37,894 bases of DNA from CAZFUY01 sp964522445. GTDB taxonomy: Bacteria > Pseudomonadota > Gammaproteobacteria > SZUA-229. Position numbers and translations under genes: made by a program. The stretch covers positions 1 through 37,894 of the forward strand of contig CAZFUY010000016.1 in NCBI GenBank assembly GCA_964522445.1, read 5' to 3'. Positions 1 to 7,115 of the stretch are shown here, one piece after another. The notes below the pieces were generated by a model. The model saw only the letters and a program-made list of their open reading frames with translations, did no database searches and was not told the DNA's origin. Numbering within the stretch: the first letter of the stretch is position 1; each line of letters starts with the position of its first letter.

Positions 1-777
1 TTGATTGATGAAATTACCAATACACGTGGCCGTGGTAATCGTGAATGTGTGGGTCAGGGTATTGCAAATACAGTGACTGGTTTCTTTGGTGGTATGGGTG
101 GTTGTGCCATGATTGGCCAGAGTATGATTAATGTAAATTCAGGTGGTCATAAACGTTTGTCTGGAATTGCAGCCGCATTATTTTTATTAATGTTTATTTT
201 ATTTGCATCCAGTTTAATTGAACGCATTCCAATGGCCGCACTTGTGGGTGTTATGTTTATTGTTGTAATTGGCACATTTGAATGGTCCAGTTTTCGCATT
301 ATGGGAAAAATTCCTAAGCACGATGCATTTTTAATAGTTCTTGTTTCAGCAGTAACAGTGGCTACTGATCTGGCTATAGCTGTAGTGGTTGGTGTTATTG
401 TTTCTGCACTGGTATTTGCATGGCAGCATGCAAAACACATTAATGTTAAAGGTTATGATGATAAATACGGTATTCGTATTTATGAATTAAATGGCCCGTT
501 ATTTTTTGGTTCAGTAAAACATTTCATGGATTTATTTGATCCAAAAAATGATCCGCAGGAAGTTATTATTGAGTTTCAAAATTCCCGTGTCGCAGATCAT
601 TCTGCAATTGAAGCGATAGATGCGCTTGCGGAAAGATATATTAAAGCAGGTAAGACATTACATTTTCGTCATCTAAGCCCTGAATGTCGTGAGCTATTAA
701 CTAAAGCGGGTGATCTGGTAGAAGTTAATATGATGGAAGATCCAACCTATCATGTTGCGGATGATCAGCTTGCTTAA
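1..777 (+). CDS. SulP-family anion transporter, C-terminal part (5' truncated)
   Basis: This is the C-terminal half of a SulP/SLC26-type inner-membrane transporter (sulfate, bicarbonate or a related anion). The reading frame is open from base 1, so the TTG there is most likely an internal codon and the N-terminal transmembrane core lies outside the window. Visible are the glycine-rich membrane segment with FFGGMGGCAMIGQSMINV (about residues 28-45), three to four hydrophobic helices to about residue 142, and a cytoplasmic STAS domain (about 150-258) with the typical GPLFFGSV strand and the ADHSAIEAI loop. The stop is followed by a strong bidirectional terminator at 818-849. The substrate cannot be told from this part. 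The family assignment is secure. Confidence 0.9.
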   Translation: MIDEITNTRGRGNRECVGQGIANTVTGFFGGMGGCAMIGQSMINVNSGGHKRLSGIAAALFLLMFILFASSLIERIPMAALVGVMFIVVIGTFEWSSFRIMGKIPKHDAFLIVLVSAVTVATDLAIAVVVGVIVSALVFAWQHAKHINVKGYDDKYGIRIYELNGPLFFGSVKHFMDLFDPKNDPQEVIIEFQNSRVADHSAIEAIDALAERYIKAGKTLHFRHLSPECRELLTKAGDLVEVNMMEDPTYHVADDQLA

Positions 778-817
778 ATATTAATAAATAAACCTTTAAA
801 ACCGTTTCAGAATGATA

Positions 818-849
818 CAGAAAAGCCCGAAATATTTCGGGCTTTTCTG
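818..849. terminator. Bidirectional intrinsic terminator (perfect 32-bp palindrome)
   Basis: Two 16-base arms, CAGAAAAGCCCGAAAT and its exact reverse complement, form a GC-centred hairpin. It is flanked by A-runs on one side and T-runs on the other, so it can terminate on both strands. It lies between the convergent SulP gene and the host-attachment-family gene. Confidence 0.9.
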
Positions 850-865
850 TTATGTACCGTATTAT

Positions 866-1297
866 TTACTGAAGTACATAGGTTCGAGGAATGTGTGACT
901 GAATATCACTTGCTGTATGTTTAACTAAATTTTTTGCTACTTCAGAAATAATGCTTTTATTTGTTTCACTACCAATATATTTTCTTAATTTCCCTAAAAA
1001 ACTGGGTGGTGACATAATAATTAGTCGGCTAAATTCACCTTTATTGCGAGCAGAATCTAAATAGTTGCTAATGGTTCTAGCAAAGGTATTGCTTTCGTTA
1101 TCTTTAGCATTAGACTGTGAAGTTAGTTTGTGACGACCCGGTGTTCGCCCCGGTAAGTCGGATGTTAAGTTCTGTTCATGGATTCTAGATGGCGTGTGTG
1201 CTAATCCTTGAAGTTCTTTTAAAGGTGAATTTCGTTTTTCTAATTCGAATATTTTAGCGCGGCTGCTTTCAGCTACGACGACCCAGGTTTTTGACAT
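866..1297 (-). CDS. Host-attachment-family protein (Pfam Host_attach type)
   Basis: A 143-residue soluble protein with no signal peptide. The N-terminal strand (MSKTWVVVAESSRAKIFE), the central basic/Gly segment (LPGRTPGRHKL, about 47-58), FARTISNYLD, and LIIMSPPSFLGKLR (about 91-105) are typical of the family first described as needed for attachment of Agrobacterium to host cells. The fold is related to the release-factor-like/bacterial eRF1 group. The biochemical role is unknown and the name should not be read literally. The ATG at 1297 has a good Shine-Dalgarno (AAGGAG) seven bases upstream, which lies inside a small hairpin (1301-1318). It is a single gene, convergent with the SulP gene and divergent from the PEP-CTERM gene. 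Confidence 0.8.
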   Translation of the reverse strand: MSKTWVVVAESSRAKIFELEKRNSPLKELQGLAHTPSRIHEQNLTSDLPGRTPGRHKLTSQSNAKDNESNTFARTISNYLDSARNKGEFSRLIIMSPPSFLGKLRKYIGSETNKSIISEVAKNLVKHTASDIQSHIPRTYVLQ

Positions 1298-1300
1298 ATG

Positions 1301-1318
1301 AACACTCCTTATAGTGTT
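1301..1318 (-). promoter_or_regulatory. Ribosome-binding site in a hairpin loop
   Basis: Read on the minus strand, AACACT-ATAAGG-AGTGTT forms a 6-bp stem in which the Shine-Dalgarno AAGGAG lies across the loop and 3' arm. This fixes the start of the host-attachment-family gene and could modulate its translation. Confidence 0.45.
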
Positions 1319-1762
1319 TAATCGTTATTTAAATTTGTCAGGAAATTAAAAATAAAAATACTCCTCTGCTGTTTGATAATAGAAATATGGGGTCTGTTTG
1401 TTATTATTCCTAATTAAAATTTTTTATAGATACAGGCTTGCTTGTGGTTACTGATTGAAAATTTTTATGATTCAGATTTGTATGCAGCCTAAGCCTTTGT
1501 AATATGGGGGCTTCACCTGATCTGGCCTGTTTATCTATGTTTCTAATTTGAGGTTGTTATAAACAGAATTTTGGTTTTATATGTGAATAGGCTATATTTA
1601 GCATGCTGCTGTATATCTTATGTTATGTGTAAATAAGAAATGACTTCACTCATAGCCGATATTAGTTGTTGCTGAATTTCAAATGTCGATTTTCTTTACA
1701 GAAAAAAATCATCAATAATTACAAGTCCGATTAATTGCAGTAAAAATAGGTGCTTATGATAT

Positions 1763-1778
1763 GGGCATAAATATTGCA
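1763..1778 (+). promoter_or_regulatory. Candidate sigma-54 (-24/-12) promoter
   Basis: GGGCATAAATATTGCA aligns without gaps to the RpoN consensus TGGCAYRNNNNTTGCW. The GG (1764-1765) and GC (1776-1777) dinucleotides are separated by exactly 10 bases, and only the first base mismatches. The predicted start, about 12 bases downstream, leaves a leader of roughly 40 bases before the PEP-CTERM gene. In exosortase systems the PrsK/PrsR regulators act with sigma-54, so the position makes biological sense. No activator gene is in the window. Confidence 0.65.
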
Positions 1779-1830
1779 ATTTATCTGATAAATCAACTAA
1801 TACATAGGAAAATGTAAAGGTAGACGACAA

Positions 1831-2388
1831 ATGAAGAACAGATTATTTATAACAGTTGTAACAATGTTAATAACTTATAGTGGCTATACTAATGCAGCAA
1901 TAATAACTTTAACTGATTATCTGGTCAGCGCTAACCCAGGGGATAGCTGGACTTACACTAGCTTAGGAACTGTTACTACACCACCTTATGCGAGTTACCA
2001 GGATTTGTTACCGACCACCCAAGAAACAGATATTGCCTTTTCGATTGAGCCGACTATTAATGGATATTTTCAGATTCAATCTAGTCTTACTGTGGCAGCA
2101 GGCACATTTAATAATGTATTAGCCTTGTTTTGGTTGGATGAAAATTTTTCGGATAATAACCTTAATAGTAGCTATGGTGTAACGGGTGGTGCTGTAACAG
2201 ATATCGAATGGTATGCGGCTGGGATTGGCCAGTTGAAGTACACTGATGTAGGTGCAGCTACAGGAACTCTTTTAGATGGATATGAATTAACTAGTTACTC
2301 GGTCAGTTCCGTTCCGATTCCAGCAGCAGTCTGGTTATTTGGTTCAGGTTTTATCAGCTTAATGGGATTTTCTAGACGTAAAGCATAG
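1831..2388 (+). CDS. Secreted PEP-CTERM/VPxPA-type sorting-signal protein
   Basis: A 185-residue exported protein. It has an N-terminal signal peptide (residues 1-22, hydrophobic, ending TNA), a low-complexity Thr/Ser/Gly-rich middle rich in beta-strand-like sequence, and a C-terminal sorting signal. That signal consists of SVPIPAAVWLFGSG (about 160-173), a hydrophobic helix, then the basic end SRRKA. The tripartite tail is recognised by an exosortase, which cleaves and transfers such proteins to the surface or extracellular matrix; no exosortase is in the window. No domain is recognisable in the middle, so the function is unknown. AAAGG precedes the ATG by about 10 bases. Transcription probably starts at the sigma-54 site at 1763-1778 and ends at the hairpin at 2407-2437. 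Confidence 0.85.
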   Translation: MKNRLFITVVTMLITYSGYTNAAIITLTDYLVSANPGDSWTYTSLGTVTTPPYASYQDLLPTTQETDIAFSIEPTINGYFQIQSSLTVAAGTFNNVLALFWLDENFSDNNLNSSYGVTGGAVTDIEWYAAGIGQLKYTDVGAATGTLLDGYELTSYSVSSVPIPAAVWLFGSGFISLMGFSRRKA

Positions 2389-2406
2389 AGTTTATTTAAT
2401 ATATAT

Positions 2407-2437
2407 ACGGCAGTCGTTACTTATGGCTGCCGTTTTT
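2407..2437 (+). terminator. Intrinsic terminator after the PEP-CTERM gene
   Basis: ACGGCAG (2407-2413) pairs with CTGCCGT (2427-2433). The stem is followed directly by a T-run (2433-2437) and TATTTAT. Confidence 0.8.
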
Positions 2438-2511
2438 ATTTATCCATTAAAATTAATAAATATCAGCCTGTTTCTCATAAGGAAAAACACATAATAAATA
2501 GCTGCTCCTGA

Positions 2512-2566
2512 CAATTTAAAGCCCACTTGTTTTGCAAAAAGCGCAAAAATGTGCCACTTTAAATTG
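2512..2566. repeat. 55-bp imperfect palindrome upstream of the HPP gene
   Basis: The outer arms CAATTTAAAG (2512-2521) and CTTTAAATTG (2557-2566) are perfect inverted copies. Inner matches CAC/GTG and TTTTGC/GCAAAA continue the stem towards the centre. It lies about 60 bases before the HPP gene start. It could be a REP/MITE-like element or a transcript hairpin. It lacks the simple stem plus T-run of a terminator. Confidence 0.6.
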
Positions 2567-2628
2567 CTGGTGAGTAAGGTGTTAACTTTGCATAAAATTA
2601 TGAATAATTATTTAGAAAAAAAAGGCTT

Positions 2629-3564
2629 ATGAAAAACTTAATAAAATACCTGGGCATACAAACAGACACAACAGCACATAAAGAAAAGATTATATCCGCT
2701 GTTGGTGGTTTTCTTGGCATCTTTTTTATCTTACAGATAACAAACTATTTTGTACCGGGAGTTTCAGGTGCTTTAATTGTTGCATCCATGGGCGCATCCG
2801 CTGTTTTGCTGTTTGCTGTTCCTCATGGGCCATTGTCGCAGCCCTGGCCATTAATTGGTGGCCATGTCATCTCAGCCATTATCGGTGTATCTGTTCGAAT
2901 GTTAGTACCAGATATATTTTTAGCAGCCGCCCTGGCTGTTGGCATAAGTATTGGCGTTATGTATTACCTGCGCTGTATTCACCCGCCGGGGGGTGCATCT
3001 GCACTGGCCGCTGTTGTTAGTGGGCCTGATGTTTATGCTTTAGGCTTTCAGTATGTGCTCACTCCTGTTTTTATAAATGCTGGTGTTATTATGTTAACCG
3101 CTATTTTAGTAAACTACTCTTTTCCCTGGCGACGCTACCCGGCGGCTTTATCTGTTAAACCTAAGGTTAAAGATTCTCCTGCTCATGGTTTAGGCCTCAT
3201 ACCACGAACTAATTTGCAACACGCGCTTAAGTCTATGCAGTCTTTTGCGGATATAAGTGAAGAAGAACTGGAAGAAATCTACCAGAAAGCAGCGCAATAT
3301 AAATGTGACAGTAAATTAACTCTGGAAGATATAAAACTCGGTCACTATTATCTTCATGGGAAAAATACAGGAACAGGTGTTGTGCGAAGGGTGATAGATG
3401 AATCGGATGATAAAAATAATGATATGGTTATTTATAAAATAATTACAGGCTCTGATCGACAAAAAACGGCATCAACAACACGAGAAAATTTTGCTAAGTG
3501 GGCAAAATATGAAGTTGTTTTTGAAAATAATCAGTGGAAGATATTTGAAGAAAAAAATAGTTGA
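2629..3564 (+). CDS. HPP-family integral membrane protein with C-terminal extension
   Basis: 311 residues. The N-terminal 170 or so residues contain four to five hydrophobic helices and the defining HPP signature (CIHPPGGASALAAVV, His118-Pro119-Pro120), plus the family's GASAVLLFAVPHGPLSQPWP segment (about 55-74). HPP proteins are inner-membrane proteins, and a plant chloroplast member transports nitrite; bacterial substrates are unknown. The last 120 or so residues are soluble, charged and do not look like the CBS domains sometimes fused to HPP. This part (EEELEEIYQKAAQYKCDSK and onwards, ending KYEVVFENNQWKIFEE) is unrecognised. There is no strong Shine-Dalgarno before the ATG (GAAAAAAAAGGCTT is the best candidate). 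Convergent with the DUF302 gene. Confidence 0.82.
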   Translation: MKNLIKYLGIQTDTTAHKEKIISAVGGFLGIFFILQITNYFVPGVSGALIVASMGASAVLLFAVPHGPLSQPWPLIGGHVISAIIGVSVRMLVPDIFLAAALAVGISIGVMYYLRCIHPPGGASALAAVVSGPDVYALGFQYVLTPVFINAGVIMLTAILVNYSFPWRRYPAALSVKPKVKDSPAHGLGLIPRTNLQHALKSMQSFADISEEELEEIYQKAAQYKCDSKLTLEDIKLGHYYLHGKNTGTGVVRRVIDESDDKNNDMVIYKIITGSDRQKTASTTRENFAKWAKYEVVFENNQWKIFEEKNS

Positions 3565-3635
3565 TGGAAATATTAGAATTAAATTTTCTACCTGCTTGCT
3601 GTGAGGAGTTTATTCAAAAAAAGCCAGTATGAGAA

Positions 3636-3676
3636 CCCCCTCTCCCTGAGGGAGAGGGCTGGGGTGAGGGTGTTTT
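3636..3676. repeat. CCCTCTCCC-type REP hairpin
   Basis: CCCTCTCCC (3638-3646), loop TGA, then GGGAGAGGG (3650-3658), followed by CTGGGGTGAGGGTG. This GC-rich element contrasts with its AT-rich surroundings. It matches a widespread class of bacterial extragenic palindromes with the same hairpin and the same GGGGTGAGGG tail. Between the convergent HPP and DUF302 genes it may also act as a transcription block. Confidence 0.8.
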
Positions 3677-3709
3677 AAAGCTTTCTATAGACGAAAAAAT
3701 CTTAAAAAA

Positions 3710-4099
3710 TTAGCCAGCCAAACTATCAGCAACTTTCTTAAGAATATCTCTAACCTGGGGTGCAACTTCATGAACAAGTGGATTATCAACCAGTTTTAAT
3801 ACTGCATTGGGATCCATAAAGCCTACCTTAACTTCGCCGTTCTCTAATTCCTGAAGTAGTACATTGCATGGAAGTAATAAACCAATGTCAGGCTCAGCTT
3901 CAATGGCTTTGTGGGCAAAATTAGGATTGCATGCGCCTAAAATTTTATAACCAGAGCGATCAATATCGAGCTTAGCTTTCATTACTTTCTGTACATCAAT
4001 TTCAGTTAAAATACCAAAACCTACTTCCATTAATGCGTCACGAACTCTGCTTTCTGCTTCTTCCATTGTTGCTTTAATTGTTACATCAAAACCGTACAT
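3710..4099 (-). CDS. DUF302 domain protein
   Basis: A 129-residue cytoplasmic protein made of one DUF302 domain. Recognisable are the N-terminal strand with VTIKATMEEAESRVRDALMEVGFGILTEIDV, then KILGACNPNFAHKAIEAEPDIGLLLPCNVLLQEL (about 54-86) with the typical GACNP and LLPCNV motifs, and VGFMDP. The family is small and widespread, often beside redox or sulfur genes, and its role is unknown. AGGGGCTCC upstream of the ATG at 4099 (minus strand) supplies a fair ribosome-binding site. The gene lies downstream of the NIF3-insert-like gene, but an inverted repeat (4174-4210) separates them, so they may be independent transcripts. Confidence 0.85.
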   Translation of the reverse strand: MYGFDVTIKATMEEAESRVRDALMEVGFGILTEIDVQKVMKAKLDIDRSGYKILGACNPNFAHKAIEAEPDIGLLLPCNVLLQELENGEVKVGFMDPNAVLKLVDNPLVHEVAPQVRDILKKVADSLAG

Positions 4100-4173
4100 A
4101 AGGGGCTCCTGAATAGCTGTGTTAGTTGTTTATAAAGGTGCGATAAATATTAGCACAATCTAATAGTTAGTGT

Positions 4174-4210
4174 CTGAATGAAAATAGCACAAGAGGCCAC
4201 TTTCATTCAG
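4174..4210 (-). terminator. Inverted repeat, possible terminator of the NIF3-like gene
   Basis: CTGAATGAAA (4174-4183) and TTTCATTCAG (4201-4210) are perfect 10-base inverted copies with a 17-base loop. It follows the stop of the minus-strand gene at 4227. There is no T-run, so termination is tentative; it may instead be an operator for the DUF302 gene. Confidence 0.45.
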
Positions 4211-4226
4211 GTGTTAATTATAGCGT

Positions 4227-4538
4227 TTAGATGTCAGCTAATTGCCACACATCATAGGCGGGCTCTTCATAGGGGTGGGTATTCTTCATGGCTGTAATGA
4301 CTTCTTTTACAAGGTTATCAGTACACACCATTTCTACCTTATATTCTTCAACAGATTTTATCTTGCCCGTTTCTCCAATATAGGGATTGCTATTATTCAG
4401 CGGCTTAAATTGACCTGTGCCGAGGGTTTGCCAGCTACAGTTATTATAATCCCCAATTTGACCAGCACCTGCATTAAACATGGCTGATTTGACCTGTTCG
4501 GTATGCGACAGGGGAATAAATACACAAATTTTATACAT
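4227..4538 (-). CDS. Stand-alone NIF3/YqfO insert-like (CutA-fold) domain protein
   Basis: A 103-residue soluble protein resembling the ferredoxin-like domain inserted into NIF3/YqfO proteins (COG3323 type). The signature pieces are YKICVFIPLSHTEQVKSAMFNAGAGQIGDYNNCSW (2-36), the TGQFKPL segment, and the C-terminal NTHPYEEPAYDVWQL (about 87-101), with the HPYEEPAYD motif very well conserved. Such proteins are usually trimeric like CutA/PII. A binding role (metal or nucleotide) is plausible but unproven. The ATG at 4538 is divergent from the 96-residue gene at 4632, so the 93-bp gap should carry promoters in both directions. Confidence 0.8.
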   Translation of the reverse strand: MYKICVFIPLSHTEQVKSAMFNAGAGQIGDYNNCSWQTLGTGQFKPLNNSNPYIGETGKIKSVEEYKVEMVCTDNLVKEVITAMKNTHPYEEPAYDVWQLADI

Positions 4539-4631
4539 GTTTATAATTTACCTAAAAAATCTACTGATATAGATATTGAGCATCATGTAAACTAGCGGCG
4601 ATTTGATTTTAAACTATAGCAGGAAAAAATA

Positions 4632-4922
4632 ATGAGTGATGACGGTATTCAACTGTCGCCAGAATTAATGGGCGACCTACGTGCAGCATTAAAAAAACAG
4701 GATCCAAGAACTGAAGATGATGTTATGGCAATGCAATATCTGGTTGCATCGGCAGGTATGATGTTATCTGATATTAAGAATCCACAAATGGATAAGTCTC
4801 AGGTGTTTGATGAATTAGCTGGTTTTATGAAGCATGTATTTGACTATATGGAATCTCAGAAAGCGCCCATTGCACCGCCGCCAGCCGCGCAGGATGCTTT
4901 TGGTGTCTGGACACCCAAATAG
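4632..4922 (+). CDS. Conserved-looking small hypothetical protein
   Basis: A 96-residue acidic soluble protein that I do not recognise. It has two predicted amphipathic helices (about 8-25 and 30-75, including DDVMAMQYLVASAGMMLSDIK and FMKHVFDYMESQ) and a Pro/Ala-rich, probably disordered tail (IAPPPAAQDAFGVWTPK). There is no signal peptide or membrane segment. An AGGA Shine-Dalgarno lies eight bases before the ATG. It is followed 88 bases later by the secreted protein at 5011, on the same strand. Confidence 0.7.
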   Translation: MSDDGIQLSPELMGDLRAALKKQDPRTEDDVMAMQYLVASAGMMLSDIKNPQMDKSQVFDELAGFMKHVFDYMESQKAPIAPPPAAQDAFGVWTPK

Positions 4923-4948
4923 CTCTGACTGATTCAGAACCTGTTGGT

Positions 4949-5014
4949 ATGGTTAGAGTGCAGGCAGGTTTTACTGAGCAGGAACTTTCAGATTTAAGTG
5001 AAATGGAAATATGA
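4949..5014 (+). CDS. Possible 21-residue leader ORF overlapping the next gene
   Basis: ATG at 4949 opens a short frame ending in TGA at 5012-5014, which overlaps the start of the secreted protein gene as ATGA. The product is acidic (ending LSDLSEMEI). The overlap would permit translational coupling. There is no strong ribosome-binding site, and the frame also runs upstream into the preceding gene, so it may be chance. Confidence 0.25.
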   Translation: MVRVQAGFTEQELSDLSEMEI

Positions 5015-5685
5015 AGATACTATTTATTGTGCTGTTTTTTTATGCGGCAAATGCTTTTTCTGCAATACAGGCAACGGTATTCCTGTATGAAGAAAAAGAA
5101 CAAAATACGCCGCCGGTAAATATGCGTTATCTGCTCACCAGAAAATATATGAGAATTGATAATGGTCAGCAAACAGGTGACTATATTTTATTTGATAGAA
5201 AACATAAAAAAATATTCAGTATTAATCATGATGATAAAACAATACTGGTGATTAATAATAATCACTGGGAAAAACCAGTTTTTAAATTTCAAACTAAAAT
5301 TCTGCAGAATAAGTTATTGCAGGCACCTGAAGTATCTGGTCAAAGCATGGTTGATTACTGGGTGAAGGCAGATGATAAATTGTGCAGCCGATTTCAGTTG
5401 CTCCCAGAAAAATTCAGGCAGGAGATGAAAGTTTTTCATGAATATCAAAAAGTATTATCGGGGCAACAGGTTAAATCTATAAGGCATACACCCGTTGAAA
5501 TGCAAACACCCTGTTTTCTTGTTGATCAAGTATATAATGATGGTGCTTATTATCTTGAAGGTTTGCCAGTGCAGGAGTGGCACAGCCGAGGGTATGCTAA
5601 ATTTCTAAAAGATTATAAGCAGGAAAAGGTAAATCCAGAATTGTTTTTATTGCCTGACGGTTATAAAGAATATTCAGTTAATTAA
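5011..5685 (+). CDS. Exported hypothetical protein
   Basis: A 224-residue protein with an N-terminal signal peptide (MKILFIVLFFYAANAFSA, likely cleaved at about residue 18) and no further membrane segment, so probably periplasmic. The middle has beta-rich pieces: RYLLTRKYMRIDNGQ, YILFDRKHKKIFSINHDDKTILVI. These resemble the repeated strands of periplasmic DUF4412-like proteins that bind lipid or hydrophobic ligands, but the match is not strong enough for a name. Three cysteines (in DKLCSRF, TPCFLV and nearby) could form a disulfide. Start by the ATG after a short AAGTGAAATGGAAAT leader. Confidence 0.7.
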   Translation: MKILFIVLFFYAANAFSAIQATVFLYEEKEQNTPPVNMRYLLTRKYMRIDNGQQTGDYILFDRKHKKIFSINHDDKTILVINNNHWEKPVFKFQTKILQNKLLQAPEVSGQSMVDYWVKADDKLCSRFQLLPEKFRQEMKVFHEYQKVLSGQQVKSIRHTPVEMQTPCFLVDQVYNDGAYYLEGLPVQEWHSRGYAKFLKDYKQEKVNPELFLLPDGYKEYSVN

Positions 5686-5711
5686 CTTCTTTATATCTTT
5701 TATCTACATGC

Positions 5712-5730
5712 GTTTATGTGAAGCATAAAC
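5712..5730. repeat. Small inverted repeat after the exported protein gene
   Basis: GTTTATG (5712-5718) and CATAAAC (5724-5730) with a 5-base loop lie between two convergent genes. There is no adjoining T-run on the plus strand, so a terminator role is only possible. Confidence 0.35.
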
Positions 5731-5739
5731 AATAAAAAA

Positions 5740-5760
5740 CTTCCGTGTCCTCTGTGGTCC
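5740..5760. repeat. CTCTGTGG-type extragenic repeat fragment
   Basis: TTCCGTGTCCTCTGTGGTCC resembles the CTCTGTG/CACAGAG family of extragenic repeats found scattered in many bacterial chromosomes. A related inverted pair occurs at 32583-32697 in this window. Confidence 0.5.
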
Positions 5761-5796
5761 AATATTTTAATGTTTTATTAAATATATAAACTGGAT

Positions 5797-6339
5797 TTAC
5801 CAGATTAGATCATCCGGTATTTGATAGTCTGCATAGGGATCATTTTCATCAGTTTTTTGTTCTTCTTCTTTGAAGATAACAACACGCTTCTCATTTCGTT
5901 GTTGTATTTTTTCTGCAATTGAGGCGGGTACAAGTTCGTAACGTCCTTCTATGCGAGCAATTCCCAGTTTACCTTTTATAATTTGCTGTTTCATTTCTTC
6001 GTTAATATAAATGCGCTTAACTTTGTTAGTATGTTCAAAATTATAAATAACTTCACAGGTATCATCTCGTTCTATGCGATTACTCCTGATGAGCTGATCT
6101 ATTTCAATGGAAATAGCCTTTTTACGAGCCTGTTCCTGTTTTTTCTTATTTAATTCACGATCACGCCTGGCTTTTTTTTCTGCTGCCTGTTGGGCTTTGA
6201 GCTTGTTTTCATCAGCAATAATATCTTTTTTAGAGCGTTGTTGTTTTTTCTTTTTGTTTTTGTCCTGTTTTGCTTTTTGAACCTGCTGTTTGGTAACAAC
6301 ACCTGCTTTTAGTAGCTGTTCCTGGAATGGGTTATTCAT
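5797..6339 (-). CDS. DUF2058 family protein (YaiL-like)
   Basis: 180 residues. The N-terminal 95 residues are extremely Lys/Gln/Arg-rich and probably a long charged helix (AGVVTKQQVQKAKQDKNKKKKQQ and onwards). The C-terminal half is the DUF2058 core with DTCEVIYNFEHTNKVKRIYINEE, LGIARIEGRYELVPA and IAEKIQQRNEKRVVIF, ending in an acidic DENDPYADYQIPDDLIW tail. This matches YaiL of enteric bacteria in length and order. The function is unknown; the basic arm hints at nucleic-acid or ribosome binding. It lies 42 bases downstream of lpxH on the same strand and may be the last gene of ppiB-lpxH-yaiL. Confidence 0.85.
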   Translation of the reverse strand: MNNPFQEQLLKAGVVTKQQVQKAKQDKNKKKKQQRSKKDIIADENKLKAQQAAEKKARRDRELNKKKQEQARKKAISIEIDQLIRSNRIERDDTCEVIYNFEHTNKVKRIYINEEMKQQIIKGKLGIARIEGRYELVPASIAEKIQQRNEKRVVIFKEEEQKTDENDPYADYQIPDDLIW

Positions 6340-6381
6340 TCGGTTGATCTCGTATTGTATCTATTTAATATGGATTTAATA

Positions 6382-7107
6382 TTAATTGAATTCTTTTAAT
6401 TGAAAATCATCAGCGCTGTTAAACTCAAGTACACTGCCTTTTTTATACCAGTCACCTAAAACAATGCGTGTAAATTTCTGATTGTTTAATTTTGTGATAT
6501 GAACATTAGGACGATGAGTATGGCCATGAATGATCAGTGATATATGGTGTTTATTATAAATTTCATTAACAGCATTAGCATTAACATCCATAATATCTGC
6601 GTCTTTACTCTGAGTCTCTTCAGCACTTTTTTCACGAAGTGCTTTTGCCATTACTATGCGGTCTGCTAATGGCCTGGAAAGAAAATCCTGTTGCCAGGCT
6701 GGGTTGCGTAACATTTTTCTTAGTTCCTGATAACGCACATCATCCGTGCATAAAGTGTCGCCATGCATCAATATGGCAGGTGTACCATTCAGGTCTGCTA
6801 TATAAGGATCATCTATTAATGTGCAGCCGCAACGTTTAGCAAGTTGTGGCCCCATTAAAAAGTCTCGGTTGCCATGCATTAAATAAATTTTTAAGCCATT
6901 ATCAGCAGCCAGTTTCATTTTACTAAATACGGGTTCTAATGCTTCGGCTTTGTCATCATCACCCAGCCAGTATTCAACTAGATCGCCAAGAATATATAGC
7001 TCTTTAGCAGAACAGGCCTGTTCATCCATAAAGTTTAAAAACAACTGGATAATATCAGGCCGTTCAGGAGCCAGATGAAGATCAGAAATAAAAAGTATAT
7101 CTGGCAT
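6382..7107 (-). CDS. lpxH: UDP-2,3-diacylglucosamine diphosphatase
   Basis: LpxH hydrolyses UDP-2,3-diacylglucosamine to lipid X and UMP at the inner face of the inner membrane, the fourth step of lipid A synthesis. At 241 residues it is family length. The calcineurin-like metallophosphoesterase motifs are complete: FISDLHL (Asp9, His11), LGDLVEYWLGDDD (about 41-53), HGNRDFLMG (about 79-87), the single His of LMHGDTLCTDD, and IIHGHTHRPNVH (about 193-204). It starts 8 bases after the ppiB stop, so the two are co-transcribed, as in E. coli. lpxA, lpxB, lpxD and fabZ are also in this window; if LpxA uses a diamino-sugar nucleotide, this enzyme must accept the amide-linked analogue. Confidence 0.95.
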   Translation of the reverse strand: MPDILFISDLHLAPERPDIIQLFLNFMDEQACSAKELYILGDLVEYWLGDDDKAEALEPVFSKMKLAADNGLKIYLMHGNRDFLMGPQLAKRCGCTLIDDPYIADLNGTPAILMHGDTLCTDDVRYQELRKMLRNPAWQQDFLSRPLADRIVMAKALREKSAEETQSKDADIMDVNANAVNEIYNKHHISLIIHGHTHRPNVHITKLNNQKFTRIVLGDWYKKGSVLEFNSADDFQLKEFN

Positions 7108-7115
7108 TGTTTATC

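Larger units (their letters stand above)
1298..1830. other. 533-bp divergent intergenic region
   Basis: This stretch separates the minus-strand host-attachment-family gene from the plus-strand PEP-CTERM gene. It is very AT-rich and has no convincing coding region. It holds the hairpin RBS (1301-1318) at its left end and a candidate sigma-54 promoter (1763-1778) at its right end. The bases between about 1560 and 1750 would be the natural place for an enhancer-binding activator. I see only weak A/T-rich inverted repeats there, for example around 1687-1712, and do not call a site. Confidence 0.6.
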
